Shown here piece after piece: positions 8,057 through 14,836 of a DNA stretch of 18,283 nt (the stretch's first letter is position 1; each line of letters begins with the position of its first letter). Origin of the DNA: Oscillospiraceae bacterium (GTDB taxonomy: Bacteria; Bacillota; Clostridia; Oscillospirales; CAG-272); the NCBI GenBank assembly GCA_009779295.1, contig WREN01000010.1, positions 1 through 18,283 on the forward strand, in the 5' to 3' direction. A program made the translations under genes and the position numbers. The notes under the pieces were generated by a model, which was not told the DNA's origin, searched no databases, and saw only the letters and a program-made list of their open reading frames with translations.

Positions 8057-8110
8057 AAAAAAGCTGACTATATTATACCGCGCATAAACGGTTTTGTCAA
8101 TTAATCAGCT
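8057..8110 (-). terminator. Terminator-like inverted repeat enclosing a promoter (copy 2)
   Basis: AGCTGACTA (8062-8070) pairs with TAATCAGCT (8102-8110). The single difference from copy 1 gives a G-U pair in minus-strand RNA, so the hairpin survives in that direction. A T-tract follows at 8061-8057. It begins about 10 nt after the ECF S-component stop and would end that operon, while its loop contains the promoter of DHHW paralogue 2. Confidence 0.58.
8072..8100 (-). promoter_or_regulatory. Consensus sigma-A promoter for DHHW paralogue 2
   Basis: Minus-strand TTGACA (8100-8095), 17-bp spacer, TATAAT (8077-8072). The expected start is near 8065, about 25 nt before the TTG at 8040. It has the same architecture as the 6118-6146 promoter, with both hexamers unchanged and several spacer substitutions. 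Confidence 0.88.
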
Positions 8111-8120
8111 GTATTTTTAT

Positions 8121-8621
8121 TTATTTTCTGCTGAAGGAAATAGAAGTCATCTTTGTTAGAATTAAATATATCGGTTTAAATAACACCAAACATACGATAA
8201 AGTTCGCGACTCCGTGAATTAAATCAAACGTTATTCCGCTGATCCACCAGGAAACGGCGTAAGCCGGTCCGCCGATAAAAAAGTATGTTATAGCGCATAA
8301 CGCGCCGAAAACCAATCCGAACATTCCCGAAACGCACGCCCATAATATTACGGAATCGATTTTGCTTAACAGCGTTACCACGACGAACAATACCGTCCAC
8401 ACGTAAAGATATGTGAACCACCATTGCCCGAATCCGTATATAAGACCCTCAAGAATCGCGAATATGTAGATGATGAACAGCGTTTTCCATTTGAAAACCA
8501 ACGTGTAAATTATTACAAGAAGCGATACAAGCTCGATATTCGGCAAAGGCGCCGCGACAACCTGCACGGTCAGCAGTATCGCGCTCATCAATGCGACGAT
8601 TATTATATCTTTGATTTTCAT
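8121..8621 (-). CDS. ECF transporter S component (substrate-specific membrane subunit), possibly for cobalamin
   Basis: 166 aa, very hydrophobic, with about six membrane segments. It begins MKIKDIIIVALMSAI and has a late GITFDLIHGVANF segment (128-140), the look of energy-coupling-factor S components. These bind a vitamin with high affinity and work with shared EcfA/A'/T subunits encoded elsewhere. The ATG lies 4 nt after the stop of the DUF4430 gene, with no evident ribosome site, so translation is probably coupled. The DUF4430 partner, related to the transcobalamin C-terminal domain, points to cobalamin as ligand; that is inference. No riboswitch is seen upstream. The terminator-like hairpin at 8057-8110 directly follows. 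Confidence 0.78.
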   Translation of the reverse strand: MKIKDIIIVALMSAILLTVQVVAAPLPNIELVSLLVIIYTLVFKWKTLFIIYIFAILEGLIYGFGQWWFTYLYVWTVLFVVVTLLSKIDSVILWACVSGMFGLVFGALCAITYFFIGGPAYAVSWWISGITFDLIHGVANFIVCLVLFKPIYLILTKMTSISFSRK

Positions 8622-8625
8622 TGTT

Positions 8626-9036
8626 TTAAAAGTCGTAACCGATTGTAAACCTGAGTTCGTATTTGCCGCCGTCTTTTACTACGAGCTCACCTATTCCGAC
8701 CATCGCGAATTCGCCGTCCGCATACAAGCTCCACCATTCTTCTTTTGATGTATCTTCCTCAATACCGTTTACAGTACCGACCATTCCCCAACTGTTATAA
8801 CCAAGCGTGATTTGCCCGTCGCCTTCGATTGCGCCTTGGAGATATTCCTCTTCCGTTTTAATTTTGTAATCTGTTTTCGAACCGTCCGCCATTATAACGG
8901 AAACGGTTATATTTTTAATTCCCTCTACGGGCTTCTCTCTGAATAAGAACCACACAGTTCCCAATGCCGCGGCGAGTACCACAAACACCGCGACGACAAT
9001 TATAATAACCTTAGTATTAGTTTTCTTTGCTTCCAT
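8626..9036 (-). CDS. Membrane-anchored DUF4430 (transcobalamin-like C-terminal) domain protein
   Basis: 136 aa. One N-terminal transmembrane anchor (about 9-32, after charged MEAKKTNTK) is followed by a single small extracellular domain. The domain has the DUF4430 pattern: a beta strand (NITVSVIM), a hydrophilic stretch, GYNSWGMVGTVNGIE (79-93), EWWSLYADGEFA (100-111), then a C-terminal ELRFTIGYDF. DUF4430 resembles the beta domain of transcobalamin and intrinsic factor, so it may capture a corrinoid for the adjacent S component; the ligand is inferred. A GAAGGA ribosome-site candidate lies about 14 nt from the ATG, a little far. It is first gene of a two-gene operon with its own promoter at 9076-9104. 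Confidence 0.8.
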   Translation of the reverse strand: MEAKKTNTKVIIIVVAVFVVLAAALGTVWFLFREKPVEGIKNITVSVIMADGSKTDYKIKTEEEYLQGAIEGDGQITLGYNSWGMVGTVNGIEEDTSKEEWWSLYADGEFAMVGIGELVVKDGGKYELRFTIGYDF

Positions 9037-9075
9037 AATATTAATATCATTCCTTCATAAATTCGTTATATTAAT

Positions 9076-9104
9076 ATTATAAATTAAAATTCCGCAAAGG
9101 TCAA
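9076..9104 (-). promoter_or_regulatory. Sigma-A promoter for the DUF4430/ECF operon
   Basis: Minus strand: TTGACC (9104-9099), 17-bp spacer, TATAAT (9081-9076). The expected start near 9069 leaves a leader of about 32 nt, too short for a cobalamin riboswitch downstream of this promoter. Confidence 0.78.
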
Positions 9105-9144
9105 ACTAAAACCAAGGTATCAGTAGAGTATTTTTAGTAATATA

Positions 9145-10050
9145 TTATGTTGTTTCTAACAATGCTTCAATTTTCGCCGAATCAACCTGATATATTAACC
9201 CTGAACCGTTGATTAAAATGTAATTTTCAGTTGGGTTTATACTGAATGAAAATTCGTGGTCTACATTTATACTTGACGCCATCGAGCCGTCTGTATTGGT
9301 AACGTTTGATTTTTCAACGTATTTTACATCTATCTTAATATCAAATTCGCTTGCGCGGTCGTAGTGAATAAGATTATTTAATGTTACCGCGCTTATATTT
9401 TTGCCGAAACTGACAGTATCTTCAATTTCCACTCCGTTGATTTCACAGCTTTTAACCGTAAACGCGTCCAGATTAAAGTTAGGAATCGTATCTCTTACCG
9501 CCAAATCCAAAAACTCATAATCGAAATACGGAATCAATCCGCTCATTATCATATATACGGTATCCGTGCCGGCGACATTGAAATAATATTGGTCGTTGTA
9601 CGTGTTTAGATTGCCGATGTGATATGTTTTCGTGTACGCTTCTTCTTTTTCGGGCTTGAACGTTACGGTTATGGTTAGAAACGGTTTATCCAGTCCGAAT
9701 TCAGTAAAGTTATCTCTGCTTTCCTCAACGGTTCTTTCGACCATTATCTTTGAAATCGCGCTCGACATATATTGCAGAATGGTTTGTTCCACCGGAAATC
9801 CCCTGTCGCCTTTCAGATACCATTTGTATGCTATTTCGTTAAACTCGAACGCTAACGGAATTCCGTTCAAGGTGTATGATAAGGCTACGACTGTCCGCGG
9901 ATCGTCGTCCGCGATTAAGACTTGGGTATTCAGTGGCTGTTGAGGTCTATTCACGTTAGGGTTCGGCATATTCGATATTAATACATACGCGAGCATAACT
10001 ACGGCAAGCACCGTTATTAATCCGATTAATACGACGGAACGTTTTTTCAT
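9145..10050 (-). CDS. DUF4340 domain protein of a Gld-like ABC operon
   Basis: 301 aa from the ATG at 10050. A TTG one codon upstream (10053) is possible, but the ATG is correctly spaced from the GGAGG that lies inside the end of the GldG-like gene. One N-terminal membrane segment (about 5-25) is followed by a large extracytoplasmic region. The stretch from TVVALSYTLNG through RTVEESRDNFTEFGLDKPFLTITVTF, with later GNLNTYNDQYYFNVAGTD, matches the DUF4340 pattern seen next to GldG-like proteins. The start overlaps the upstream stop as TGATG. Its role is probably structural or accessory to the ABC exporter; biochemical activity is unknown. Confidence 0.8.
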   Translation of the reverse strand: MKKRSVVLIGLITVLAVVMLAYVLISNMPNPNVNRPQQPLNTQVLIADDDPRTVVALSYTLNGIPLAFEFNEIAYKWYLKGDRGFPVEQTILQYMSSAISKIMVERTVEESRDNFTEFGLDKPFLTITVTFKPEKEEAYTKTYHIGNLNTYNDQYYFNVAGTDTVYMIMSGLIPYFDYEFLDLAVRDTIPNFNLDAFTVKSCEINGVEIEDTVSFGKNISAVTLNNLIHYDRASEFDIKIDVKYVEKSNVTNTDGSMASSINVDHEFSFSINPTENYILINGSGLIYQVDSAKIEALLETT

Positions 10051-11492
10051 CAACGTTTCCTCCTTTTAAACCATACGACAAATCCAATCCCAAGGAAAGC
10101 TAACGGTATTACTCCGATAAATATTACGCTTAAAACATTCGCGGTCATTTCACTCATCATCAGAGCCGCTACCTGCAACGGTTTGCTCGCGACGGTTATC
10201 GACGCTTTCTTTTCCGTCATCCATGTAAGTCCGGTTAAAAACAATGTGGAATTGGACCCCGAAGTCATCATGTCGGCGGATTCGTCTATTATCATCGGCG
10301 AGGTATACCATATCAATTTAGTCGTCCTGCCTGTCGGCGACGGTTCCGTTACCATGGAGGCGACGCTGAACACCCTTTCCAAATCGTCTTCTTCCAATTC
10401 TAACGTTTGAAATTCGCCTGTTTTTAGATATGCGCTTGCCGTCGTGAACAATAACGGCGTAACTTTAAGCGTACTGCGCGGTAACGTATCCATTGTATAC
10501 ATCCCTATATTTTCGCCCATCAAAACGTAAATATTAGTAGACGGAAGCATATTGATAATTTCGCCGCTGCCAAGTTTCGGAAGCAGGAAATACGGCGTAT
10601 AATACCAATTATTATCGCTTCCCTCAATTACTAATCCGTGAGTTAATTGAAGCCCGTACTGCGCGGCGATTCTGTACAGGTTCGGTAATTCCGTTTGCGT
10701 ATAACCGGAAATCACCGTCATTTTTCCACCGTTCGCAAGGTATTCTAATATTATTTCGGTTTCATCAAAATTCAAATCATATTGCGGATAGTAAATCAAC
10801 AAACAGCTCGCGTCAGCCGGAACTTCTCCGAACGCGAAAAGATTCAAATCCAACAAATCGTAATTATCGTCCGAAATGTATTTTCTCATGGTGTCCGGAA
10901 AAGCCGGTTCGCCGTGCCCGCTTAATAAATATATCGTAGGAATGTCCGAACTCGATACATAATCAAGCACGCTCGTTATTTTGCTTTCGCCGTCAAATGT
11001 TGAACGAATATCATAATTTCCCGTTTGCTGGTTGATATAATATTCCGAAGCGTATATCTCATGGTAATCGACTAACTTCGTCCGCTTATCGCTGACGACT
11101 ATTACACCGCCGTCTTCGCTCATGAATTGTTCAGTCGTATGCTGCATAACGAAATTCGGCTGCATTACAGGATCGATTCTTTGCAGTTTTATTTTGCTGT
11201 TGAACGATGTGTAACGCTCCAAGAATTCGGTAATTGTTGTATCTTCCGACGATGTGACGTAATACATCGTTATATTTGTGTCAATTTCTTTTATCAATTT
11301 GATTGTTTCGTCTGAAATCGAATACATTTTCAGATTGCTCGTGTCGAATTTGGTATATATTGCCGGAATACGGATAACGATCAAATTTACGACAACTACA
11401 ATCGCTATGACAGCTAAAGAGATTATTGTGCTGTAGCCGCCTATACGCACATATTTATTATTGAGTGATTTTCTTATTTTATTTATTTTCAT
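10050..11492 (-). CDS. GldG-like ABC transporter auxiliary protein
   Basis: 480 aa. A short cytoplasmic N-terminus and membrane segment (about 20-42) lead to a long outside domain. A second membrane segment near 452-472 ends in the basic tail FKRRKR. The outside domain has MYSISDETIKLIKEID (56-71), FDGESKITSVLDYV, YLLSGHGEP and a LNLFAFGEVPADASCLLIYYP stretch followed by ANGGKMTVISGY, all typical of GldG/ABC-auxiliary proteins. The ribosome site GAGGT overlaps the stop of the permease gene (11504). In Bacteroidota the GldA-F-G complex is linked to gliding; this operon type is widespread in non-gliding Firmicutes with unknown substrate. Confidence 0.85.
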   Translation of the reverse strand: MKINKIRKSLNNKYVRIGGYSTIISLAVIAIVVVVNLIVIRIPAIYTKFDTSNLKMYSISDETIKLIKEIDTNITMYYVTSSEDTTITEFLERYTSFNSKIKLQRIDPVMQPNFVMQHTTEQFMSEDGGVIVVSDKRTKLVDYHEIYASEYYINQQTGNYDIRSTFDGESKITSVLDYVSSSDIPTIYLLSGHGEPAFPDTMRKYISDDNYDLLDLNLFAFGEVPADASCLLIYYPQYDLNFDETEIILEYLANGGKMTVISGYTQTELPNLYRIAAQYGLQLTHGLVIEGSDNNWYYTPYFLLPKLGSGEIINMLPSTNIYVLMGENIGMYTMDTLPRSTLKVTPLLFTTASAYLKTGEFQTLELEEDDLERVFSVASMVTEPSPTGRTTKLIWYTSPMIIDESADMMTSGSNSTLFLTGLTWMTEKKASITVASKPLQVAALMMSEMTANVLSVIFIGVIPLAFLGIGFVVWFKRRKR

Positions 11493-11503
11493 ATATATTT
11501 ACC

Positions 11504-12367
11504 TCAGCTCCATCTACGTTTTTCAATAGACTGGACACTCAAAAAGATGAATATGACGATGACCGAAAGATAATAAACAACCGCGGTTAGGTCGAACAGA
11601 CCGTATATGAAACTATCCACGCGGTCGAAAAGTGAAAGCCATGTCATAAGCGATTGAAACGCGCCGCCGAACCATATCCTGTTGAATTGATATACTATCG
11701 CCAGTATTATTTCGCTTACGGCCGCTACGGTGAACGCTATCCAGTAGTTTTTAGTCATCAGATATACCACAAGCGAGAACGCAAGCAATAACGCCGCGAA
11801 ACCGATATATGAAGCCTGCGCCGTCTGCGGCATCATCGATGTTAATCCTCTCATCAAAAACAACGCGAGCAATACGCCGAAACTCATTACGGCGGCGATC
11901 ACTTGGCTTTCCGTTAGAGATGACAAGAACATTCCAATTGATATAAGCGCGCAGCCAAGCAGGTAATATCCGAGCAAACCGCTGAACGCTGACAGGAAAT
12001 ATACCGTACCGAAAAATGAAAGGACTATCGGGTATAACGCCATAACGCAAATCGGGATCAGATATACCGTACACATCGCCAAATATTTGCTGATTACGAT
12101 TTGGCTCATGCTGACAGGCAGCGAAAACATCAATTGATCGGTTTTCGCGCTCTTTTCTTCAGCCATGACGCGCATCGTGAGTATCGGCACAATCAACAGC
12201 ATAATTAAATTAACGTTGCTGAGTACGACCTCAAACGCCGGATACCTGCCTCTGAAATTGGTTGCCGCAGCGAATATACCGGTTACGATAAGCAGGAACG
12301 CGATGAATATATAGCCTATCATACCGGTAAAATATGATTTCAATTCTCTTTTATATACTGCACCCAT
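11504..12367 (-). CDS. ABC-2 type permease, GldF-like
   Basis: 287 aa with six predicted membrane helices. It begins MGAVYKRELKSYFTGMIGYIFIA-like, the usual entry of ABC-2 permeases, then RVMAEEKSAKTDQLMFSLPVS (114-ish onwards by order), the conserved cytoplasmic segment before the second half. Its start ATG overlaps the stop of the ATPase gene by one base (TAATG), so the two are probably made stoichiometrically. The GldG-like and DUF4340 genes follow, completing a four-gene exporter-type operon. Substrate is unknown. Confidence 0.88.
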   Translation of the reverse strand: MGAVYKRELKSYFTGMIGYIFIAFLLIVTGIFAAATNFRGRYPAFEVVLSNVNLIMLLIVPILTMRVMAEEKSAKTDQLMFSLPVSMSQIVISKYLAMCTVYLIPICVMALYPIVLSFFGTVYFLSAFSGLLGYYLLGCALISIGMFLSSLTESQVIAAVMSFGVLLALFLMRGLTSMMPQTAQASYIGFAALLLAFSLVVYLMTKNYWIAFTVAAVSEIILAIVYQFNRIWFGGAFQSLMTWLSLFDRVDSFIYGLFDLTAVVYYLSVIVIFIFLSVQSIEKRRWS

Positions 12368-13425
12368 TAGTTATCATCTCCTTTTTTGCCGAACATCGAT
12401 TCGTATTCCTCTTCATCCTCATCATCTTCTTCGTCTTCATATAAATCATCTTCTTTTATGACTTTTTCTTTGAGAAGTTTCGCTACTTCGCTTTCGGTTT
12501 CGTCTTTAGTAAGCCGCAGGAATACATCCTCAAGCGATAAATTTTCCGTAACCATCGATAGTATCGGGCAATCGATTTCGCTGAACTTGTAGAATAGTTT
12601 TTCTCTGATGTCAGCTTCGAGACCTATCGTTATTTTCAGATGGTTGATGTTTTCATCGGTTTCCATTTCGTACTCAAGAATTTCAGAAATATCGTTGAGC
12701 GCCATCCGTATCTTACCTTCCGCGCCTTTCACGGTGAGCAATATCGTACTCTTGCCCGTATAATTAACGCTAAGGTTTTCGATTGTGTCGTTGGCTACCA
12801 TATTGCCGCGCGAGATTATTATAACGTGGTCGCAGATCGCGCTGATTTCCGAAAGTATATGGCTGCTGAGGATTACCGTGCATTTCTGTCCGAGCGAATG
12901 GATAAGCTCGCGGATTTCGATTATTTGCTTCGGGTCGAGACCGACAGTCGGTTCGTCGAGGATGATGACTTCCGGGTCGCCGAGCATAGCCTGCGCGATC
13001 CCGACGCGCTGCCTGTACCCTTTGGATAAGTTGCGGATAAGCCTGTCCTGCACGTCTTCGATCTGCGTGATTTTCATGACTTCATCGAGTTCGTCGTCGA
13101 TTTCACCCTTATCAACGCCCTTTGCTTCCGCGACAAAATACAGGAATTCATACGGCGTCATATCCAAATAAAGCGGTGGTTGTTCCGGCAAATACCCGAT
13201 AAAATTTTTTACCTTAACGGGTTCCTCGAAAATATCGAGTCCGTTGATAAGAACCTGCCCTTCAGTAGCCGCAAGACAACCGGTAATAATATTCATAGTC
13301 GTTGATTTACCGGCGCCGTTCGGCCCGAGAAATCCATAAATTTTACCTTTTTCGACAGTAAAACTCAGATTGTTTACAGCGATATGCTCTCCGTATTTTT
13401 TTGTGACGTTTTTTACTTCAATCAA
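12367..13425 (-). CDS. ABC transporter ATP-binding protein, GldA-like, with acidic C-terminal tail
   Basis: 352 aa, starting at TTG 13425; an in-frame TAA just upstream leaves no earlier start, and an AGGGG ribosome-site candidate precedes it. All ABC motifs are intact: Walker A GPNGAGKST (34-42), Q-loop YLPEQPP (78-84), signature LSKGYRQR (133-140), Walker B VIILDEP (153-159) and switch histidine SSHILSE (187-193). After the NBD comes a small C-terminal domain (about 225-310). A strongly acidic, low-complexity tail then covers about 325-341 and is nearly all D/E, which is unusual for the family. First gene of the Gld-like operon. The palindromic element at 13446-13555 lies immediately upstream, and no convincing promoter was found. 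Confidence 0.9.
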   Translation of the reverse strand: MIEVKNVTKKYGEHIAVNNLSFTVEKGKIYGFLGPNGAGKSTTMNIITGCLAATEGQVLINGLDIFEEPVKVKNFIGYLPEQPPLYLDMTPYEFLYFVAEAKGVDKGEIDDELDEVMKITQIEDVQDRLIRNLSKGYRQRVGIAQAMLGDPEVIILDEPTVGLDPKQIIEIRELIHSLGQKCTVILSSHILSEISAICDHVIIISRGNMVANDTIENLSVNYTGKSTILLTVKGAEGKIRMALNDISEILEYEMETDENINHLKITIGLEADIREKLFYKFSEIDCPILSMVTENLSLEDVFLRLTKDETESEVAKLLKEKVIKEDDLYEDEEDDEDEEEYESMFGKKGDDN

Positions 13426-13445
13426 AAATTAAACACCCCTTTTTT

Positions 13446-13555
13446 AGAATCCCCCTCGGCTTCGCCGTATCCCCCTTTAGCAAGGGGGACAAGAAATTTG
13501 GTACCTCGCCCCCCTTGCTAAAGGGGGGATGTCACGAAGTGACAGGGGGGATTCT
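13446..13555. repeat. MITE/REP-like palindromic element, ~110 bp
   Basis: The outer arms AGAATCCCCCT (13446-13456) and AGGGGGGATTCT (13544-13555) are inverted copies with one extra G. Inside lie four mini-hairpins in mirrored order: CGGC-TTC-GCCG (13457-13467), CCCCCTTTAGCAAGGGGG (13471-13488), CCCCCCTTGCTAAAGGGGGG (13509-13528) and GTCAC-GAA-GTGAC (13531-13543). It is GC-rich in an AT-rich gap and has no coding capacity. Such CCCCCTTTAGCAAGGGGG modules look like non-autonomous mobile or REP-type repeats. It may also end transcription from glycerate kinase before the ABC operon. No clear target-site duplication is visible. Confidence 0.8.
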
Positions 13556-13572
13556 TTTATTTTATAATATCA

Positions 13573-13591
13573 ATGTGATTGTTATGTGATT
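13573..13591. repeat. Direct repeat ATGTGATT x2, 11-bp period
   Basis: ATGTGATT occurs at 13573-13580 and 13584-13591, one helical turn apart, in the short gap between the palindromic element and the glycerate kinase stop. It could be a binding site for a regulator of the ABC operon, or chance in AT-rich DNA. Confidence 0.35.
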
Positions 13592-13600
13592 AATATATTA

Positions 13601-14686
13601 CTAAATTTTTAAAATTCGAAGAATATTGTGAATTGTATCGAATAAATCTTTCTTTGAGCGCAGTTTTGACAGTTCAAACGGCAAAGGCGCGCGTTGGATA
13701 CTGAATATCGACGTTATACCCATCTCATACGCTTCATCCGCATTGAAATCGTCGCCGACAGCTCCCGCAACAACAATAAACGGCACGCCTGCTTTTTTAG
13801 TTCGTTTTGCAATGCCGCTTACGGCTTTGCCGTGTATGCTTTGATTGTCAAACTTCCCCTCTCCGCCGATGACTAAATCTGCGCCGTTCAAATATTTGTC
13901 GAACTTTGCCGTATCTAATACAACATCGATACCGCTTTTGAGTTTTGAGTTTAAAAAAACATGCGTGCCGCACCCCATTCCGCCGGCAGCTCCGCCTCCG
14001 GGCATGGTTGATACAGCAGGAGCGAAAAATTGCGCGAAATGTCTTAAACCTGCGTCTAACCTTTCCACCATTTCCGCGTCCGCGCCTTTTTGCGGCGCGA
14101 AGATATGCGCCGCGCCGTTTGGGCCATACAGCGGATTGGTTATGTCGCACATCGTTGTAAATTCCGATTCGTAAATCTTTTTGTTGATGCCTGACATATC
14201 AATCCTATCAATATCGATAAGCGTTCCGCCGGCAGGAATAAAATCCGTACCGAATTTCACGCCCAACGCCGCCGCCATTCCCGTTCCGGCGTCGTTTGTC
14301 GCGCTGCCGCCGAGACCGATTATAAACTTCCGGAAACCATTTTCCAATGCGTGATTTATCAATTCACCCACGCCGTATGTCGTGGTGAGTTCGGGATTCT
14401 GCACAGACGTTAAAGTTAAACCCGCACACGCCGCCATTTCAATAACCGCAATATCGTCGAACTTACCGTAATAGCTGTCGATCATTTTAAAATCCGACCC
14501 TGTTACTTTAACATTAACATGTTGGGCATGGAACGCGTCGATCGTTCCCTCTCCGCCGTCGGCTATAGGTATTGAAATTATTTCTGCATCGGTTATAACG
14601 GAACGTATCCCTTCCGTTATTATTTTACAAACTTCGATTGCTGACAATGTTCCCTTAAATGAATCGGGAGCTATTATTATTTTCAT
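13601..14686 (-). CDS. glxK: Glycerate kinase (GlxK/GarK family)
   Basis: 361 aa, slightly shorter than the usual ~380. Phosphorylates D-glycerate with ATP, normally to 2-phosphoglycerate for this family, feeding lower glycolysis. Diagnostic motifs are all present: DSFKGT (8-13), ADGGEGT (42-48), GLGGSATNDAGTG (124-136), CDITNPLYG (180-188), PGGGAAGG (229-236) and GEGKFDNQSIHGK (275-287). The ATG at 14686 starts directly with MKIIIAPDSFKG, the normal family N-terminus. The only ribosome-site candidate (AAGGA) is unusually far upstream, so initiation may be weak. It has its own promoter at 14717-14745 and is divergent from the M24/solute-binding operon. The symbol is given by family; garK is equally possible. 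Confidence 0.92.
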   Translation of the reverse strand: MKIIIAPDSFKGTLSAIEVCKIITEGIRSVITDAEIISIPIADGGEGTIDAFHAQHVNVKVTGSDFKMIDSYYGKFDDIAVIEMAACAGLTLTSVQNPELTTTYGVGELINHALENGFRKFIIGLGGSATNDAGTGMAAALGVKFGTDFIPAGGTLIDIDRIDMSGINKKIYESEFTTMCDITNPLYGPNGAAHIFAPQKGADAEMVERLDAGLRHFAQFFAPAVSTMPGGGAAGGMGCGTHVFLNSKLKSGIDVVLDTAKFDKYLNGADLVIGGEGKFDNQSIHGKAVSGIAKRTKKAGVPFIVVAGAVGDDFNADEAYEMGITSIFSIQRAPLPFELSKLRSKKDLFDTIHNILRILKI

Positions 14687-14716
14687 AAATTATAAATTAT
14701 ATATCCTTTTTTATAT

Positions 14717-14745
14717 ATTATACATGTGTTCACACATTTTGTAAA
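14717..14745 (-). promoter_or_regulatory. Promoter for glycerate kinase with palindrome in the spacer
   Basis: Minus strand: TTTACA (14745-14740), 17-bp spacer, TATAAT (14722-14717). The spacer contains the palindrome ATGTG-TTCA-CACAT (14724-14737), placed where a bound repressor would block RNA polymerase. The regulator is unknown. Confidence 0.75.
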
Positions 14746-14753
14746 TATAAACC

Positions 14754-14782
14754 TTGACAATTATTAGCGAATGTGATAAAAT
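14754..14782 (+). promoter_or_regulatory. Promoter for the M24/solute-binding protein operon
   Basis: TTGACA (14754-14759), 17-bp spacer, TAAAAT (14777-14782). The expected start is near 14789, about 48 nt before the chosen ATG at 14837. It is divergent from and close to the glycerate kinase promoter. Confidence 0.82.
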
Positions 14783-14798
14783 ATTAATGTATTAATTA

Positions 14799-14812
14799 TG
14801 CAAACGTTTTCA
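14799..14812. promoter_or_regulatory. cre-like / LacI-family operator
   Basis: TGCAAACGTTTTCA matches the CcpA catabolite-responsive element pattern TGWAANCGNTNWCA at all but position 3, and is palindromic except at one pair. It lies about 10 bp downstream of the predicted start, a position where a bound CcpA or sugar-responsive LacI-family protein would repress by blocking RNA polymerase. This suggests carbon-source control of the downstream operon. Confidence 0.68.
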
Positions 14813-14836
14813 ATTTATTTTATGGAGGTATTTATA

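Larger units (their letters stand above)
4224..8110 (-). repeat. Tandem duplication of a promoter-plus-DHHW-gene unit (~1.94 kb each)
   Basis: The blocks 8110-6169 and 6157-4224 both consist of the inverted repeat with its consensus promoter, a G-rich ribosome site, a TTG-started DHHW lipoprotein gene and an AT-rich end coding for ..MFKFK or ..IFKFK. Similarity covers the non-coding leader as well as the coding part. This indicates a segmental duplication rather than independent acquisition. The amino-acid divergence suggests it is not recent. Confidence 0.85.

Noticed and set aside
9037..9144. Cobalamin riboswitch before the DUF4430/ECF operon
   Set aside because: The promoter at 9076-9104 leaves only about 32 nt of leader and no B12-box sequence was seen. 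The rest of this short gap holds no gene, and only a weak A/T-rich hairpin without a T-run.
12386..12592. Plus-strand open frame coding a serine-rich peptide
   Set aside because: It is the antisense reading of the acidic D/E tail of the ABC ATPase, which yields serine codons; there is no ribosome site or homology.
13446..13555. CRISPR-like repeats or a small RNA gene
   Set aside because: The repeats are inverted and nested, not direct and regularly spaced, and no promoter drives the segment.
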